From Pohlia nutans (Eukaryota > Streptophyta > Bryopsida > Bryales > Mniaceae), in assembly GCA_022496805.1 (NCBI GenBank), contig CM040096.1, positions 9,363,501 through 9,427,500 of the forward strand: DNA of 64,000 nucleotides, in the 5' to 3' direction. The position numbers were made by a program, and so were the translations under genes. Shown in pieces: positions 24,953-39,500 of this stretch. Each line of letters starts with the position of its first letter. The stretch's first letter is position 1. The notes under the pieces were generated by a model, which saw only the letters and a program-made list of their open reading frames with translations, was not told where the DNA came from and ran no database searches.

Positions 24953-27900
24953 GGTGGCTTGGAACACCTGAAAGAAAAAAAAATCTGAGAAAAATGGAAA
25001 CCCTAGAAAAAGAAGAAGGAATGGAGTATAAGGCAGAGCCAGCCTACAGCAGCGATGGTGGAGGGGCAAGTGCAATGAGATTGCACGAGAGTGGCAGCAC
25101 AACAAGCCCTTCCTTCGACTCACCACTCTTAACCCCTAGCCCCGTAAAAGTAAAAGTAACGGAACGAGTATACTCTACCAACAATATTCACATTAGTACC
25201 CATCCCGCCCAGACAAGCAAACTAGTACCGGAGCTGAAAAGAGTGAACACTAAAAAGCATTTGCCTTCCTACAACTACACCAATTAATTAAAAATCTGCG
25301 ACTCAATGCTAAACATGTCCATGCCCTCACTAATTCATCTGCCAGTTGGTCGAGATTCAGCTTTGATCGTCTTACCGAGCGACGAAACAAACGACAGAGG
25401 AAGGAGGCCGCGACAGTTGCGAAGCCTTGCGAGACAAAAGCCTTGCCTTCTTGAGCAATGTACCGAGCATTCCACCCGTCTTTGTTTTACGAGCGACGTC
25501 GTGCAGGGCAGGCGAGGAGGAAGCAGAAGGTCGACTATGGGGTCGTCTGCGTTGGATGAATGATTATCATCCTTCGGCATCATCCAGTGTTTTCCGTCGA
25601 TGGGAAACAGGAGAGCCCTATATCCGTGGTTTCGTTCGTTGCAGTTTTTTCGTCCAAAGGTCTTGTGACGTCGACGAATTGGGGGAGTCGCACTGACGTA
25701 GATGTACCCAAAACCGACAACTTAAGGTTTTAAGGGTATGTGTGGAGGCTGTAAAATAGAAGACAAAAAGTTTTTCAGAAGGAAAATAAGGATCATGAAG
25801 ATTAGTGTAATTTTTGAAAAAAATTCCTAAAAATGAATTATGTGATTTTTAAAAGTCAAAAGTAGTTTTTAACCCAAAACCATTACATAGGTTGCATGTA
25901 TATCAGTGACATGGAAATCATCAAATCTGTTGGTGAGCAGCCATTGGTGAATATCCATGTGACATTATTGAAACACATACAACAATTTAGTTTGTCATGG
26001 TAAATGGAAAAACCTACATAAGGGTTTTGGGTCCATATTTGGGGGAGAGGAAGCAGAACATAGGCGGTTGTTAGATGTCTCCGACTTAAGATTTTGTCTC
26101 TCGGTCAACAATTCCACATGCGTTTGTGTCAAAGCCCCAAGCCACTCTAACATGGGTTGTTGCTTTAGAACTTTCAAGCCTTGGGATATTATCAGAGTCC
26201 CAAACCACTCTGGCCACTCTACGTGTGTATATGGGAGCGGCGCATGTTCCTATGCATTAGAATAGCATTCTATTAAGGCAACAAGCATTTGACATGGTTC
26301 CAAGGGGCCATCAAGTTGGTGCTGCCCCTTTCATCGGTCTACCTTGCCCGGAAGCCTAAATTTTTTTAAAGATTCAATTGGGCTGCCTTCAAAGATGGCC
26401 TTGAAATTTAAGGGTTAAATAATTGTTTGTGTCACTCTCATCTTCTAAAAGGAACATCACACTCTCAGTGGAAGTTTACAATGAATGCTAGGACCCACCT
26501 TCAAATTCTCTTTGCCTCTCCAAATCACTGTCCTTTTTGAGGGACCAACATCTCCTCCAAACACTACTTTTTCTTCTACAATGAACAAGTTGTCATAATA
26601 AATGATATCTTGCTTTTTTTGCTTTTGCACACTAAGAGATTTGTGATTGGTTGAAAGTATATTTAGTGAGTTGCATTGGTGGGGTGAACAAGTAGACCAC
26701 CCTTTAAGGGCCTCCTTCCATGTATCGGTGGGGGGTTCTGTAAAGTTGGAATCTACCGATGCACTACCGAAATGCTCAGTGAACCCATGAGTATGATTTC
26801 CATTCTTACCAAAATGAGTGGACCATCGGTAATTCTCGAGACCTCAGTTCTTGTCTTCTAGTGGTTTACACCTGCCCGATCCTCACATGGAATCCTGCCC
26901 TAAAGGTGACACGTACGAATTTGACCGTGATGGCCTAGTTGCCATAGCACCTGGCTCCCCCAACAAACTCTTCATTCAGTTTCTGTCTCTGTTGCACGGC
27001 AAGGAGATGATGCTCTGAGCCTGGTGTCGAATTCGAATTTCCACGTCAGATTCTTCGCGAGCCACGTCACCCACAACCAACCACAATCCAACACGTGGCA
27101 CTTTCTAATACCAGAAAGTAGAGGGGACCCACCACCATGTTAAAAAGAGCGGGGCGGTTGCTTTACACCACGTGGTTGACTTTGAAGAGGGGGGAACCGA
27201 TTTTTTTTGGGAAGGTGGATTCAAAGCTTTGACCTCCTTGTTGCTCAATTCTGAGTGTACTGTACTCCTGTCCTCCGATCTGTCCGGAAACCGGAACCTT
27301 CCCACGCGCCTTAGCTCCCCCTGCTTTCCCTCCGACACCTAAACAAACCTCAGATTCCATCCAGAAAGTTAGAGCCTCGCATCAAACTCCCCCACTTCGA
27401 ATGTCAACCAACATCGATGCTTTTGGTGGTAGATCGATCAGTAATCTGAGCAGGTATTGTCGAAGTAAGTTAAGTCGATTCAGAACCTTGAGCTTATTAA
27501 TCCCAATCCGCTTTGTTTCTGGTTAAGTTGCCGCTTTGGTACTTACTAGCTCGCCATTCATTTCAGTCACTAGGGTTTCTACTTTGTGTCTAGAATAGCG
27601 TTTTGGTGTAAGATTCCACGCAATAGCCGCCTTGAATCTGGAATTACTGTGAGACTCGTTAATACTTGACGTGATTCCGACGCAACTGAAATCTTAGAGG
27701 TTTTTTCCCGCCTGGCTGTTAAAGATTGGGTTCTGACTGGACAGGTCACTTTGTTACAGTTTGGAAATGGCGTCTGTTACAGTTCTCTCTAGCATTTTCT
27801 TGGTAATGCATTTGCTTTTGAGAGACCGAACGTGAATGAATCTCGAGTGCAGGTGGTCTCCGAAATCTAGACTTTTTGAGTGCTTGAAATAGCACCTTTT

Positions 27901-28366
27901 TGACGATTGTGCATTCTGATATTGACGAGGGTTTTAGGCTCCTGGGTTTACCGAAATTATCTCTGAATTCTAGTTTTGAGTGTTGAGCTAGGATGTTGAT
28001 ACAGTCCGGAATATTTGTTATTTGGAGCTCTCTTCAACATTGTTTGCTAAGAATGTCAGCTTTCTGACTAATTTTTGAGTGTTTTTTTTTTGAGCTGTGG
28101 CGAGTTTTTTACTTTGAATGCTGAACTAGAGAGAATGGAAACCTCACTGTGAAATTCAATTCCATGTGCAGGGTATGACAATTGGGAGGATCTGAAAAGG
28201 GGTTGCCATGGAATACTGTTAGCTTCAGAGCATGGATTAAGGGAAACTGGATTAGTAACATGGTGAGGGAGGGAGCCTGGGATTAGTGGCAATGGCAGGC
28301 TCGTTCAGGATGGATTAACTGTAATTTAGACATGATATGTGATAGTTTTGATTCTTCTGGTACAAA
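24953..28366. other. divergent intergenic region between CFIm25 and the C2-GRAM gene
   Basis: Holds 5' sequence for both genes. It includes the GC-richer block at 25495-25660 related to the one upstream of ABCI. CA-rich promoter-like sequence at 26980-27370 and a probable 5' UTR intron (donor CAG/GTATTG near 27452, acceptor near 28172) precede the C2-GRAM start codon. A TTAA-class end fragment (TTTAAGGGTTAA) is near 26410. No separate gene supported. Confidence 0.5.
25495..25660 (-). repeat. GC-richer block upstream of CFIm25, partner of 16845-17010
   Basis: Reverse complement resembles 16845-17010 over about 150 bp. Both copies can be read as a short peptide with DGKxWM, KDD, DDPIV and TTS in common, but neither has a supported start or splice site. 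It lies about 540 bp upstream of the CFIm25 ATG. Confidence 0.65.
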
Positions 28367-31300
28367 ATGAAGCTGCAAGTGAACGTGTTGGAGGCTCGCG
28401 GTCTGGCAGCTCGGGATGACAATGGCTTGAGTGATCCTTTTGTGCGCTTGCAACTGGGCAGTACAAAGGCCAAATCCGCGACCGTGTACAAGGATTTGAA
28501 CCCGTCGTGGAACGAGGAGTTTATCTTTAATGTGGATGGATCTGATGACGAGCTTCTTGTCGTGGTGTGGGATGAAGATCGCTTCTCCCGTGATTTCTTA
28601 GGACAGGTGAAAATCCCCATTAGTGATGTTTTGACCGCCGAGAAGCAGACCATCGGCAGACAATGGTACACTCTCCAGCGCAGTGAAAAATCCAAGTTCC
28701 CAGTCACTGGTGAGTACCAATTACATTTTCCACAATTATATGATCGTTTGAATTTGTCACTTTCAAACTATGACAGTTCCTTGGTGTTACAGAGATCATT
28801 AGCTTTCTTGCACTCTTGAAATGGTTGCGAAATGGAGCACTGTTGAATGGAAGAGATCGATGAGTTGCTATGTTATTTAATTTAAATGGAGATCCACAAG
28901 TGGCTCTTCTGTTAGAAGATATAGATTTTAGTTTTGAGAATCTTTTTGCCAAACCAATGGAAAACTGCCATTTTAATGAATATTTCGATAATCAGGTGCT
29001 GAACCATTTTAGTATGGGTTTTTATTTGCACTAGTGTGTGATGTTTTTTGATAGCCATTTTTTTTGTGTTTGTTTAAATTTCTACAGGCGAGATACTTCT
29101 CAGTCTCATTTTGTTTGGAAAGGATGTCTCCAGCGGCCCAAGGCTGCAGAGATGGATTGCAGAGGACCAAGTCGACCGGTCCACTTGGTCTGTGGACGAT
29201 GGTGCATCCACAGTTTCGCCCACCAGTTCCATGGATATGAGTGACTATTCCACTGACATTCAAACGGATATCAATAACAACTCCGCTCCAAGCCTAAGGG
29301 TAAGCAAATTTATTACCCTTTTGCAAACTCGCCGTATTGACACCTCATGCCTAGACTCAGCTTTCTTAACCCCAAGCTACAAACAGAGAACTTCACAGTG
29401 ATTTCTATTGTAACTTAAACATGTTGAGTGTGCTTTCTTCTTTTTATTGGTGTACACATTTTGTTACTGCATTATTGGTGTACACATTAACCTCTAAAGG
29501 ACGAAGGATGCATGGTTTTAAAACGAAAAATTCAATTGTGAAAAAGTACAATCTAGATGGGACCATATTTTATATCATCAGAATTAGTAAAGAACATTCC
29601 ATGTGTTGGTCAAAATTCGAACTTCACATAGAACTGAAAAAAACATAAGGTTCGATTTGGGCTTATTTCAACTTGTTACTGTAGCCATATGGGTTAAACA
29701 AGTAGGTGAGGTTAGATCTAAATGGGGTTGCACTCCATTGTATTGGTTTTATGAAGGAGAGAATTAACATTCATGTGTCGTATTGATTTTGATGCCTGCA
29801 GGCAACTTGGCCTGGGCCTGGGACTGTATCTCATGAGGACGACTTTGCAAAAGAGCCGAATAGTAATAAGGCTCCCAAGACTTTTGCAGAGAGGTTCACT
29901 GCTGCGTTCAACAAGAAGGGTACTAAAGATGGCGCTTCCAAGCATGGTGGATCTGAAGGCTCTTTTACGTCAACTCCCAAATGCAGCGACAGGTAAGTCT
30001 TTGTCGCACAATTAATTCAAAAATAGGAGCCCTTTGACTCTTCCGCTATCTACTACAACATTATCTGCACTTTCTTTTGTTCAAATTTCTGGTCAAGCGA
30101 CACATCATGGAATATTCTTCATCGATTCCAGTGATACAAAAATCTGGTCCCATCGAATCCTTGGTATTTAAATCATGGAAATGGCCACGTGGAAGCATGA
30201 GAGGCTGCATGGGATAACAATTGATAACATTGTTTTGATAAGACTTTAAAATTGATTTTTGTTTTTGTTTTGGGCAGTGGCTCGACGGGTTTGATGAGTC
30301 CGGACAGATCATTTCCAGAAGCTGGTGAGGATTGCAGTACTGACACGGAGGAGACGGACACTTTGGTAACAACGTTTTTCGACGACGATGGCAAGAGCAT
30401 GGAGGCTTCTGTGAATGATTTTCCTTCGCCGTTGGCCGGTGGAGTGGTGTTGGATCAAGTGTATGCTGTGAGTGCCAAGTGTCTGAGTGCGTTGCTTCTC
30501 AAGCCGGACTCGCCGTTCGTGCACGAGCTTTTGAATGTTCAGAAGACGACGGAATTCTCCGCTGAGCCGTGGCGGAATGGGAAGAATGATAACATTCAGC
30601 GTGTTGTTACGTACATGAAAGCTGCTACCAAAATGATCAAGTCCGTCAAAGCCACTGAAAATCAAACGTGTCGGAGGGCGGATGACCGGGGGTTTGTTGT
30701 TGATGTTTCTTGTGCTACTCCTGATGTTCCCATGGGAAGCAACTTTCTCGTGGAGCTTCAGGTAATTCTTAACCAAAGATTCATGGGTTTTAAAATGACA
30801 AATTTAATTGATCAAAATATAATTCACATGAAACTAGAATGAGTTCAAGAAGAACTTCACATGTGTGGGTTAAAATTTGAACAAAAGGATGTCCACATAG
30901 GGCCTACCCAAAAGCGCTGAAAAATAAACATGAGACCCAATTTGGGCTTCTTGATCCTTTTTAGGGTTAAGTACAACTTCAAGTTTGTTAAAAGTGCACG
31001 TGATTTTGAAAACTACATATGCACAGAAATGATCAAAAGAGATATTGGAAAAAGGAGTGGATGGATGGAGTGAAGGTCTAATTACCATGTTAGTAGCACT
31101 GATGGATGGAGTGAAGGTGGAATCATGAGGAAGATAATAGGAAAGATTTTTAGACTGTCTGATATTGTTTAATAGTTCCTGAAAGAGTCCAAATTTAATA
31201 CCGTTGTTTTAGTACCATCGAAAAAAACATGACAATGCTCATTTAAAAAAACACAAAATTGTCTTAGTTTTGCATATTGGCGGGACAAGATCTACCCTCA

Positions 31301-33467
31301 AAAGAGAGAACTTGTAGATTACAAGTTTCGTGGAGGCTCAATTTTCTGCACTCGACAATGATGAAGGGGATGATTGAGAATGGTGCTCGCGCCGGCATTA
31401 AGGAGACCTATGAAATTTTCAAAGAGGTTGGTGCACCACACTTTGCTTGATCTTTCTTTAGCTTGCTAATTATGGAATGGTTTTCTCCACAATAGAAGAA
31501 AACCAATCAAATGATTTCATGCTAAATCTAATATAAATTGCGTCGAAACTAATACAATGGCAACACAAATTTAACACAAAACCATTGCAGACAATGGTTG
31601 GTTTGCTTCTGGTGCCAGATCTTACCTACAATCTTGACCTTTGTGTAAAGTCTCAATGTGGTTGTCATTTTCATATCCTTTTTTTTGTTGTTTGTTTTTT
31701 CACGGATGCAATGTATGAATGACGTTGAACATTATTGGTATTGTTTGCATTTATGAGTGTTGCTTAGATCATTCTCTATTGTTCATACTCCCTCTGTCGG
31801 GAAAGAATTGTACTAGTTTTTGGCATTTTTTTTCTGCAATATTTGTCCTATGTTTTATGCTTCAAATGTGAGCGGATAATGAGAGTGGCACAATAACTAC
31901 ATGACTGACCATTTTGGGTTCAGGACATGTTTTTAAGCCGCACTTTGATTTTGGTAAAATTGCTCGTGAACTTCGTGTCAAAATTGCGCGTGCGTGCAGG
32001 TCTTATCGAAGTACGCGAAGCCTATTTGTGGGGATTCTCAAGGGAAGGAGTTATTAGTGCGGGCCGCGAAGCAGGAAGAAGTGCCGCTGAGTGACTGGGA
32101 GTTGGTGAGAGGCTACTTCGGGAAGTGGCATGTGCTGCTGGCCGTGTTGTCGTTGACCATCGTGCTCTTGCACATTTGCTTTGCACCTCCGACGCTGCGA
32201 GCCACGCTCATACGCTGGGGCTTCGACCTCCCGGACTCGATCTCCGAGCTCCTCTTCTCCGCCATTGTGGTTTTGCAAGTGGAGAAGGTGGTGAAAATGG
32301 TGCAACAGTTCCTCCAAGCACGATACTGGCAGTGTAAGTTCACAACGAATCTCGTACAATTTACACCGTTTTTGCAGACTGACACCGTTCATTCTAGTAG
32401 AAATCTTGTCAAATGTGACCTGTGTGACTTGTCTATAGTGACTCAGAATCACAATTTCAGTCTCAACGTAATTTAGTCATTAACGACAAGTCACATTTGA
32501 CAGGATTTCTACTAGTGTCAGTGTACAATACATTATTTCATAGTCTTGTGAAACCCTAAAAATGTTGATGAACACCGTTGACTCAACTTTGGATCTTGTG
32601 TTGCCCACTTGTTGTTTGAATGACTATTCACTCCAAAGCTGATCTTCAAGTATACACTTCAGTAAAAAGAATTCATTTACGTTATGACACACTATTTTGG
32701 TTCTTCGTTAAAAGCGAATAAATGGTACCTGAGTTGACAGTTGCCTCAAGAGAACTTAACCTTAGAGTAAGTATTGAACTAAAGATATTTATTAGGTTCG
32801 GCACAAGAACTCGGTGTGTGCACAGTTTGCGTTATACAATAGATTCTAAATATGATCTATTCTAAAGAATCTAGGTGTGTTACAATTGGCAAGGTTTATA
32901 ATGTTACAGAAGGACTACGTTTTGAAATACCTCTTCTAGGGTTTAGCCAATTTAAGGAAATCATTTTTTGGAGGAGGAAATTATTAAATTCCATTATTGA
33001 TCAGCTTGTGTGTTTTCTTTGCATGATTGGCAGCTGGAGATCATGGGGTGAAGGCTCAAGGTGCTGGATGGCTGATGACTGTGACGTTGATAGATGGAGA
33101 AAATTTGAGTCCTACTGAAGAATCCAGTTATGCCAACCCATATGTGGTGTTTACTTGCAGTGGCAAGAGACGCACCAGTTCTGTGAAATTACGAACCCTC
33201 AAACCACGTTGGCGTGGTACGTTACTTTATTATTATTCCTCTCTTCATTAAATCACAAGAAAAAACAAAAAACACAAAACATAACTACTTGTTCCACGGT
33301 GCAAATGTCTCGTCGTGGGTAAATGTCCCAGGTACCTACCAGCTAGTTCAATTTTCTTTGCCAGTATTTGCAACATTAACCCCTACAAGCTCAAATTCGG
33401 TTCATGTTTCTTTTAGTACTTGTGAGTAGGTCTTATGTAAACTTCCTTTTGTGCATATGCATATATA

Positions 33468-33551
<84 letters not shown>

Positions 33552-36500
33552 TTTATTGATGCAATATTCTTCCGGAAATAACTACAGTCCTATTTTTTGG
33601 TGTGTTTTAGCTTAACCCCTAAATGCCTAGAGCCCTCTCTAAATTTGGCAGTTTTGCAAAGATGCATTATAAAATGCAACCTAGAGGGATATTTTGAACT
33701 TGATATATGAATAAAGTTGTACATTATGAATTTTAGATTCTATCCATACAGTTAGATCTATGATTGCTATTACCAATATTTTTTTATAAAATTTGAAACG
33801 TGATATTCAAAATTATTTTATAATTCAATTACGAATAAGATATTGACAATCTATAGATGAATTTTTTGTGATTGGTTGAAATGTAATACTCTAAGTGTAG
33901 TGATTTTTGGAGATTTTTTGGTTGATTAATTTTATGAGTTGACTTTTTTTAGAGCACTTTTCCACTGAAATCTTCAAAATTTTGGGTGAATCACTACAAC
34001 ATGAAATGAGGCATAAAAAATTCACAAATCATCCCCTTTCTAATCGGATCACATATGCTTGAAGCTAACTTCCCATAGAATCTACTGTAAAAATTCCACA
34101 CTGCAAAAAGTGCATGACGGATGAGAAATTTTGGATGAAATGTGTACATCGTCCAAAAAATGGACGCTTAGGCAGTTAGGGGTTAAAGCTTAAGCCATCT
34201 CATGACTTAAAAAATGGTCTATCTTTAATAGTAGTATGTAGTTCTTGTTTCACCCTCATTGTCCGTCCCGTTTGAAGTGGACAGGGTTCATGTTTGAAAT
34301 ATAAAACATAGGACAAATTATATTGCCAAAAACTAGGACAATTATATCTGGACAGAGGGAGTATAAAAAGTTGGAGTCATATTTTTCACAATCCTTGGTT
34401 GACCACAATAGGACATAATTTGCACCGTGTTCCAAGTCAATGTCCCTGTTTTCTCCTGTGTTGACTTTTGGGGTCGTACTTAAACTTTTTATTGTTATTA
34501 TTATTATTAAAATTTTAATAATAAATTTTTATTTAAAAAGCTCACCATATGTATGGGTTGCAACGATGGCAGAAATCTTTGAGTTTGATGCAACAGAGGA
34601 TCCTCCGTCAACAATGGATGTAGAAGTGTTCGACTACGATGGTCCATTTTCGGACGCGGAGTCTCTGGGTCATGCAGAGATCAATTTCTTGAAGCACAGT
34701 CCGGATGATTTGGCCGATTATTGGCTGGACTTGGCTGGGAAAAATGCAAGAACTCATGGCTCCAGGTTGCACCTTCGAGTTTTCTTGACAAATACCAAAC
34801 AGTCTGATGCTCTGCCTGTCTTCCTTGAGCGTGTGGAGAAGGAGGTCGGCACCAAGGTAATTTCTAGAAGTCCTTTCTTAAATTACTGTTCCATTTTTAG
34901 TTTTATTATTCTTACTATTTTTTAATCAAAGTTACATGGAATGTTCTTCACTGATTCTGGTGATATATAATTTGGCTCCATCTGAATTATGTTTTTCACA
35001 TTGAATTGGTCATTCAAAAGCTTGAGGACTTCTTTGGTCCTTTAGGGGTCAAAACATGCTATGTTCTTCACTGATATGTAAATTGGTTAGACTATCTGAT
35101 TTTTACTTAAATTCACAATATGATCAATTGAATTGGTCATGTAAAAACCCTGAATCCTTGATTAAGTTCTAGTAGTTAATGTTTGTACATACAGTTGCAG
35201 GATATCCTGAAAATGTTGGCAGTTTTTAATGTTATTATTTGTTGTTCTTCTAGACTGATAAGATTTACAACAGCATTGAAAACAGCAAGTTTTTGATTTT
35301 AAATCGGTGCTGCATGTTGTTGTGCAGGTGGTGAAGCAGTCTGCTCAGAAGAATGGATCGTTTCAGAAGTTGTTTGCACTTCCAGCTGAAGAGTTCCTCA
35401 TCAATGACTTTGCATGCGCCATTAAGAAAAAAATCCTTATCCAGGTTCGTCACTTGTGTGCACGTCCACTTTGTTCACAAAATAAATAAATAGACTAATT
35501 GGTCTTGGTCCATTTAACCATTTTGTTCAGAGCTGATGATATTTTGAGCACTTCAAAAAAATTGTGAAACAGACAATGCATGTAACTACAAAAAGTGTCA
35601 CTATGAAAACATCCTGGATGTCATTCTATTGTGCTTCAAGAATCACCGTGGCTTAACAAACAAAGAAAATTCTCCTACTTTTGATCTATCAATTAATTTG
35701 CTAACTTCTTTTCAAATACAATTGTTCGTCCGGATAAACATAAACCAACGCTTAATACAAGACATTGTTTTACTGTCGGGGAAATATTCATGTTGTTCAA
35801 ATATGTTACAATATCTCCAAAAGCTGAAGATATGAAGATTCTCAACTCACAGTAATTGCACGAAAAAGTGTAGTTGAAGAAGAAAAGAGTTTCTAATGGT
35901 ATCATGTGTTTTTAATTTATTTTTTTGGGGGTGGGGGCGGGATTTTCTTTATTATTATTGCAGGGACGTCTATTTCTGTCACCGAGGATGTTGGGCTTTT
36001 ACTCAAACCTGTTTGGCATGAAAACCAAGTTCCAGTTCATATGGGAAGACATCGATGAGATTGTCGAGACAGCTGTGAGCATCAACCCCTGTATAGTCAT
36101 CTTTCTACGGAAGGGGCGAGGTCAAGATGCTCGCAATGGAATGCGAGGCGTTGACCCAAATGGCCGTGTGAAGTTTTACTTTTGTTCCTTTGTCAAGCCC
36201 ATGACCGCGTTCAGGTACACATTCATCAGTGATTGTTTGTTTTTTTTCATTTTTTCTAGCCCTAGAGGTGCATTTGCTATTTGAAAATTGAAAATTGATA
36301 GCAAATTTTGGCTATCGTATACTCAGCATCAAATGTGCCCAAATTTTCTGAGGTAAATAGCACGTCACAATTTCACATTGCCATTTGGCGACATATCTCT
36401 CAAGAAAAGGCTGGTACACATATGAGCTCATTTGTCAACCCTTCTTTTTAACCCCTAAAGGACCGCGAAGCTCAAATTAGATCTCAGGATTTTTAGAACT

Positions 36501-39500
36501 TTTGAGTAGGACTTCCTTCTGTTCCAATTTCTTTGTTTTTTGACCAACTTATGCAATGTTCTTTACTGATTCCAATGATATAAAATTTGGTGGTATCTGA
36601 AATATGTTTATTACAATATGATCAATTGAATTTTTGAATTTAAAACCGTGAAGATTTCCTTGGTCTTCCTTTAGGGGTTAATTAGCTGACGTGTTCTAAA
36701 CAACAATGTGACGATTTTTCGTTGACCAGAACGATCACGGCGTTATGGAATAACAGGAAGCTGAGCCCCGAGCAACAACTGGAGCTCGTGGCCAACGTTG
36801 AAGACAAGCTAGACAGACAAGCAGACGACTCAGATTCCTTTACAGGAATGGAAGAAGCCAAAATGTCTCATGTTTGCTCCTTTGACATTCCGCTCACGGT
36901 GCGTGCAACATCCATTGCTTTCACATAATCATCACTGAATAATTAGCTTTCACATCATTTTTTTGTGTAAGAGTTTACGGTTTTGTACTCTTTTGAATGT
37001 GGTCCTCACTTCACTTCAAAATAGAAATGAAGAATGTATGGCATTTCCTCATGGATCCTGCAATTCATTGCATTCCCTCATGAGTTAGAAAAGAGGATTC
37101 CCTTGGGATGCTCTTTGGAAAAGGGTACTCCCTCTCTAGACTGCTCTAGTATGCCATGTAGGACATTGTGTTTCCCGATAATTTTCTCCTAGGAAAGGGA
37201 GTCTACCCCCATGGATGTAATATTGAATCTTGAAGGTTGTAAGATGAGTGGGCCAACAACTGATGCCGACCATAAACTGACTTCTATAATTACTTCATGA
37301 ATGGCACTCCACTATGCCAAAAACCAACAATCACTAAAATAGTTTAGTGATTGTTGACTTCGAAGCATTACTTGGAGGCACCTCATTGGTAGGAACTATG
37401 TTTATTCAAGGTTATTTTATGATCCTTCAAGGCATATTCACTGTCGATTTCAACTCAAGTCTACTGTCATAAATAGACAACTTAGACCTCGGACTTGAAA
37501 ATTCACAACTTATCCAATATAACTTCAAAATTTATGATTTAACTTGGGGTAGATTTAGAATCCATTCTAATTATCACATTGCACCTCAGATTACTGTAAA
37601 TAGGCGCAGTGCTTAAAGTGTTGGTTTATGGCCCACTCACCTTATACATGGAATGGAATTAATGTTTTTTGACGATAGACTTAATGGTTTACGGTTTTTT
37701 CAAGGTTTTTGGTTTTTGGTTTTGGTTTTTGGTTTTGCAGACGGATTGTGTGATGGCATTGTTTGAGGAAGGGGCATTGGAGAAGGTGGTGGCGGAGAAA
37801 ATGGGGTACATAAATTACACCAGTGCAGTGTGGGAGCGTCTGGACAGCCAACCCGGCGTGCAACGCAGACAGATCAGCTATCAACTCAACAGGCAGATCA
37901 GTCAATTTGGAAGCAAAGTGTCTTGCATTCAGCAAAGGACCAGCTTAGACTTGGCCAAGTCTTGTGTTCTCGACGAAGTCCTTACCCTTCATGATGTTCC
38001 TTTCGGTGACCACTTTCAGGTAATTCTTCAGTCCCCATTTTCAAGACCATTCCAATGCACTCAAAAATTTATTATTTGGACACCATATGAATAAGTACCA
38101 GAGTGAATTCCAACATGCTAAAAGAAACTGCATTATATGGAACCGTACGAAGAAGTTATCAACATTTGAAGTTGTGTACAGGCTTTGACTCTTTAGGTAC
38201 AAAACACTATCGTAATCATTAGTTAAACATGTACGTGATTTTTGAAAAGTATAAATTTTGATGAAGTGATTTTTGCACCGAAGATAGTGTGGATAGTAGT
38301 TTATGTTTTTAGCTTTAATCGTGACCATGTTAGAAGCACAATGCATGGAATAGTAAAGTGGTATAAGGTAGAATTAAGTGGCTTTAAGTGTGCACTTTTA
38401 ACAAACTAGGAAACTTCAAAACCATATATGGTAGACATGCCAATGACCATACAGTTCCAATGACCGCACAGTTCTAATCATAGTACACATGCCAATGACT
38501 GCACACTTTCACCACTCAACTCCAATAGAAATGTAAGGTATTGTCCAATCACCGTATGTCGTGTGGTGAAGGGTTCCATTAAAATCATACCCAATGTGTT
38601 TGATGTGCAATAAAAGCTATTGTACAAAACATTTTTGAGTGTGATTTTTCAAGGTGAATTCCAACTTGACAAACCACAATCTTTCAAAATTTTAGACAGT
38701 GTAAGTTTCTACATTCTCGTGGGGAAGGATTTGAGTATTGCCTGTGCGGTCATTGGCATGTCTACTATAACTTTTGCATATTTTGTCTAGTTCTTAAGGT
38801 AGAGGTACCTAAAACCACCACGAACCTAAAACCACCAACTTCTACACCCTTCCTTCATTTTAGAGAGGAAATGTAAGTTGTCGGTACATGACTTAACTTT
38901 TGAGCAATTGATGCATAAGTCATGTAATGAAAGCCTACATTTCCTTCCTGAAATGAAAGAGGGGTGTAGAAGTTGGTGGTTTTAGGTGTCGTGGTGGTTT
39001 AACCCCTAAAGGACCATAAGGCCTCCAGGGGGCTTCATGTTTTTTTTAGCAGTTTTGAGTAGGTTTTATGTAGACCTCATTTTGATCAAATTTGTTTGTT
39101 TTTTGACCAAAACATGCAATGTTCTTCACTGATTCTGGAGATATAAAATTTGGTCAAAGCCGAATTATATTTTTCACAATATGATCATTTAAATTTGTCA
39201 TTTTAAAACCATGAATCCTTGGTCCTTTAGGGGTTAAGGTACCTCTACCTTATGTATCTTAGCATTCTAGAAACCTTAGAGAGAGTATTCGAACATGGAA
39301 CTAATAAGGAAAGCAATTTGGTGTATGAATAATTTTTGGGTAGTACTCTTTTCATTATGTTTTTTTTTGTTTTTCTAATTGGAGCCTCTCTTTCTGAATG
39401 CTCGGCAGGTGCAAGTGAGGCGAGACATTGAAACAATATCTACCAATCCACCAAAAAGCTCAGTGAAAGCATCGGTGGGAGTGGCATGGCATAAGAACAC

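Noticed and set aside
24994..25287. 97-codon + strand ORF opposite the CFIm25 5' end
   Set aside because: It overlaps the predicted 5' UTR and promoter of CFIm25, has no family resemblance and no splice signals of its own.
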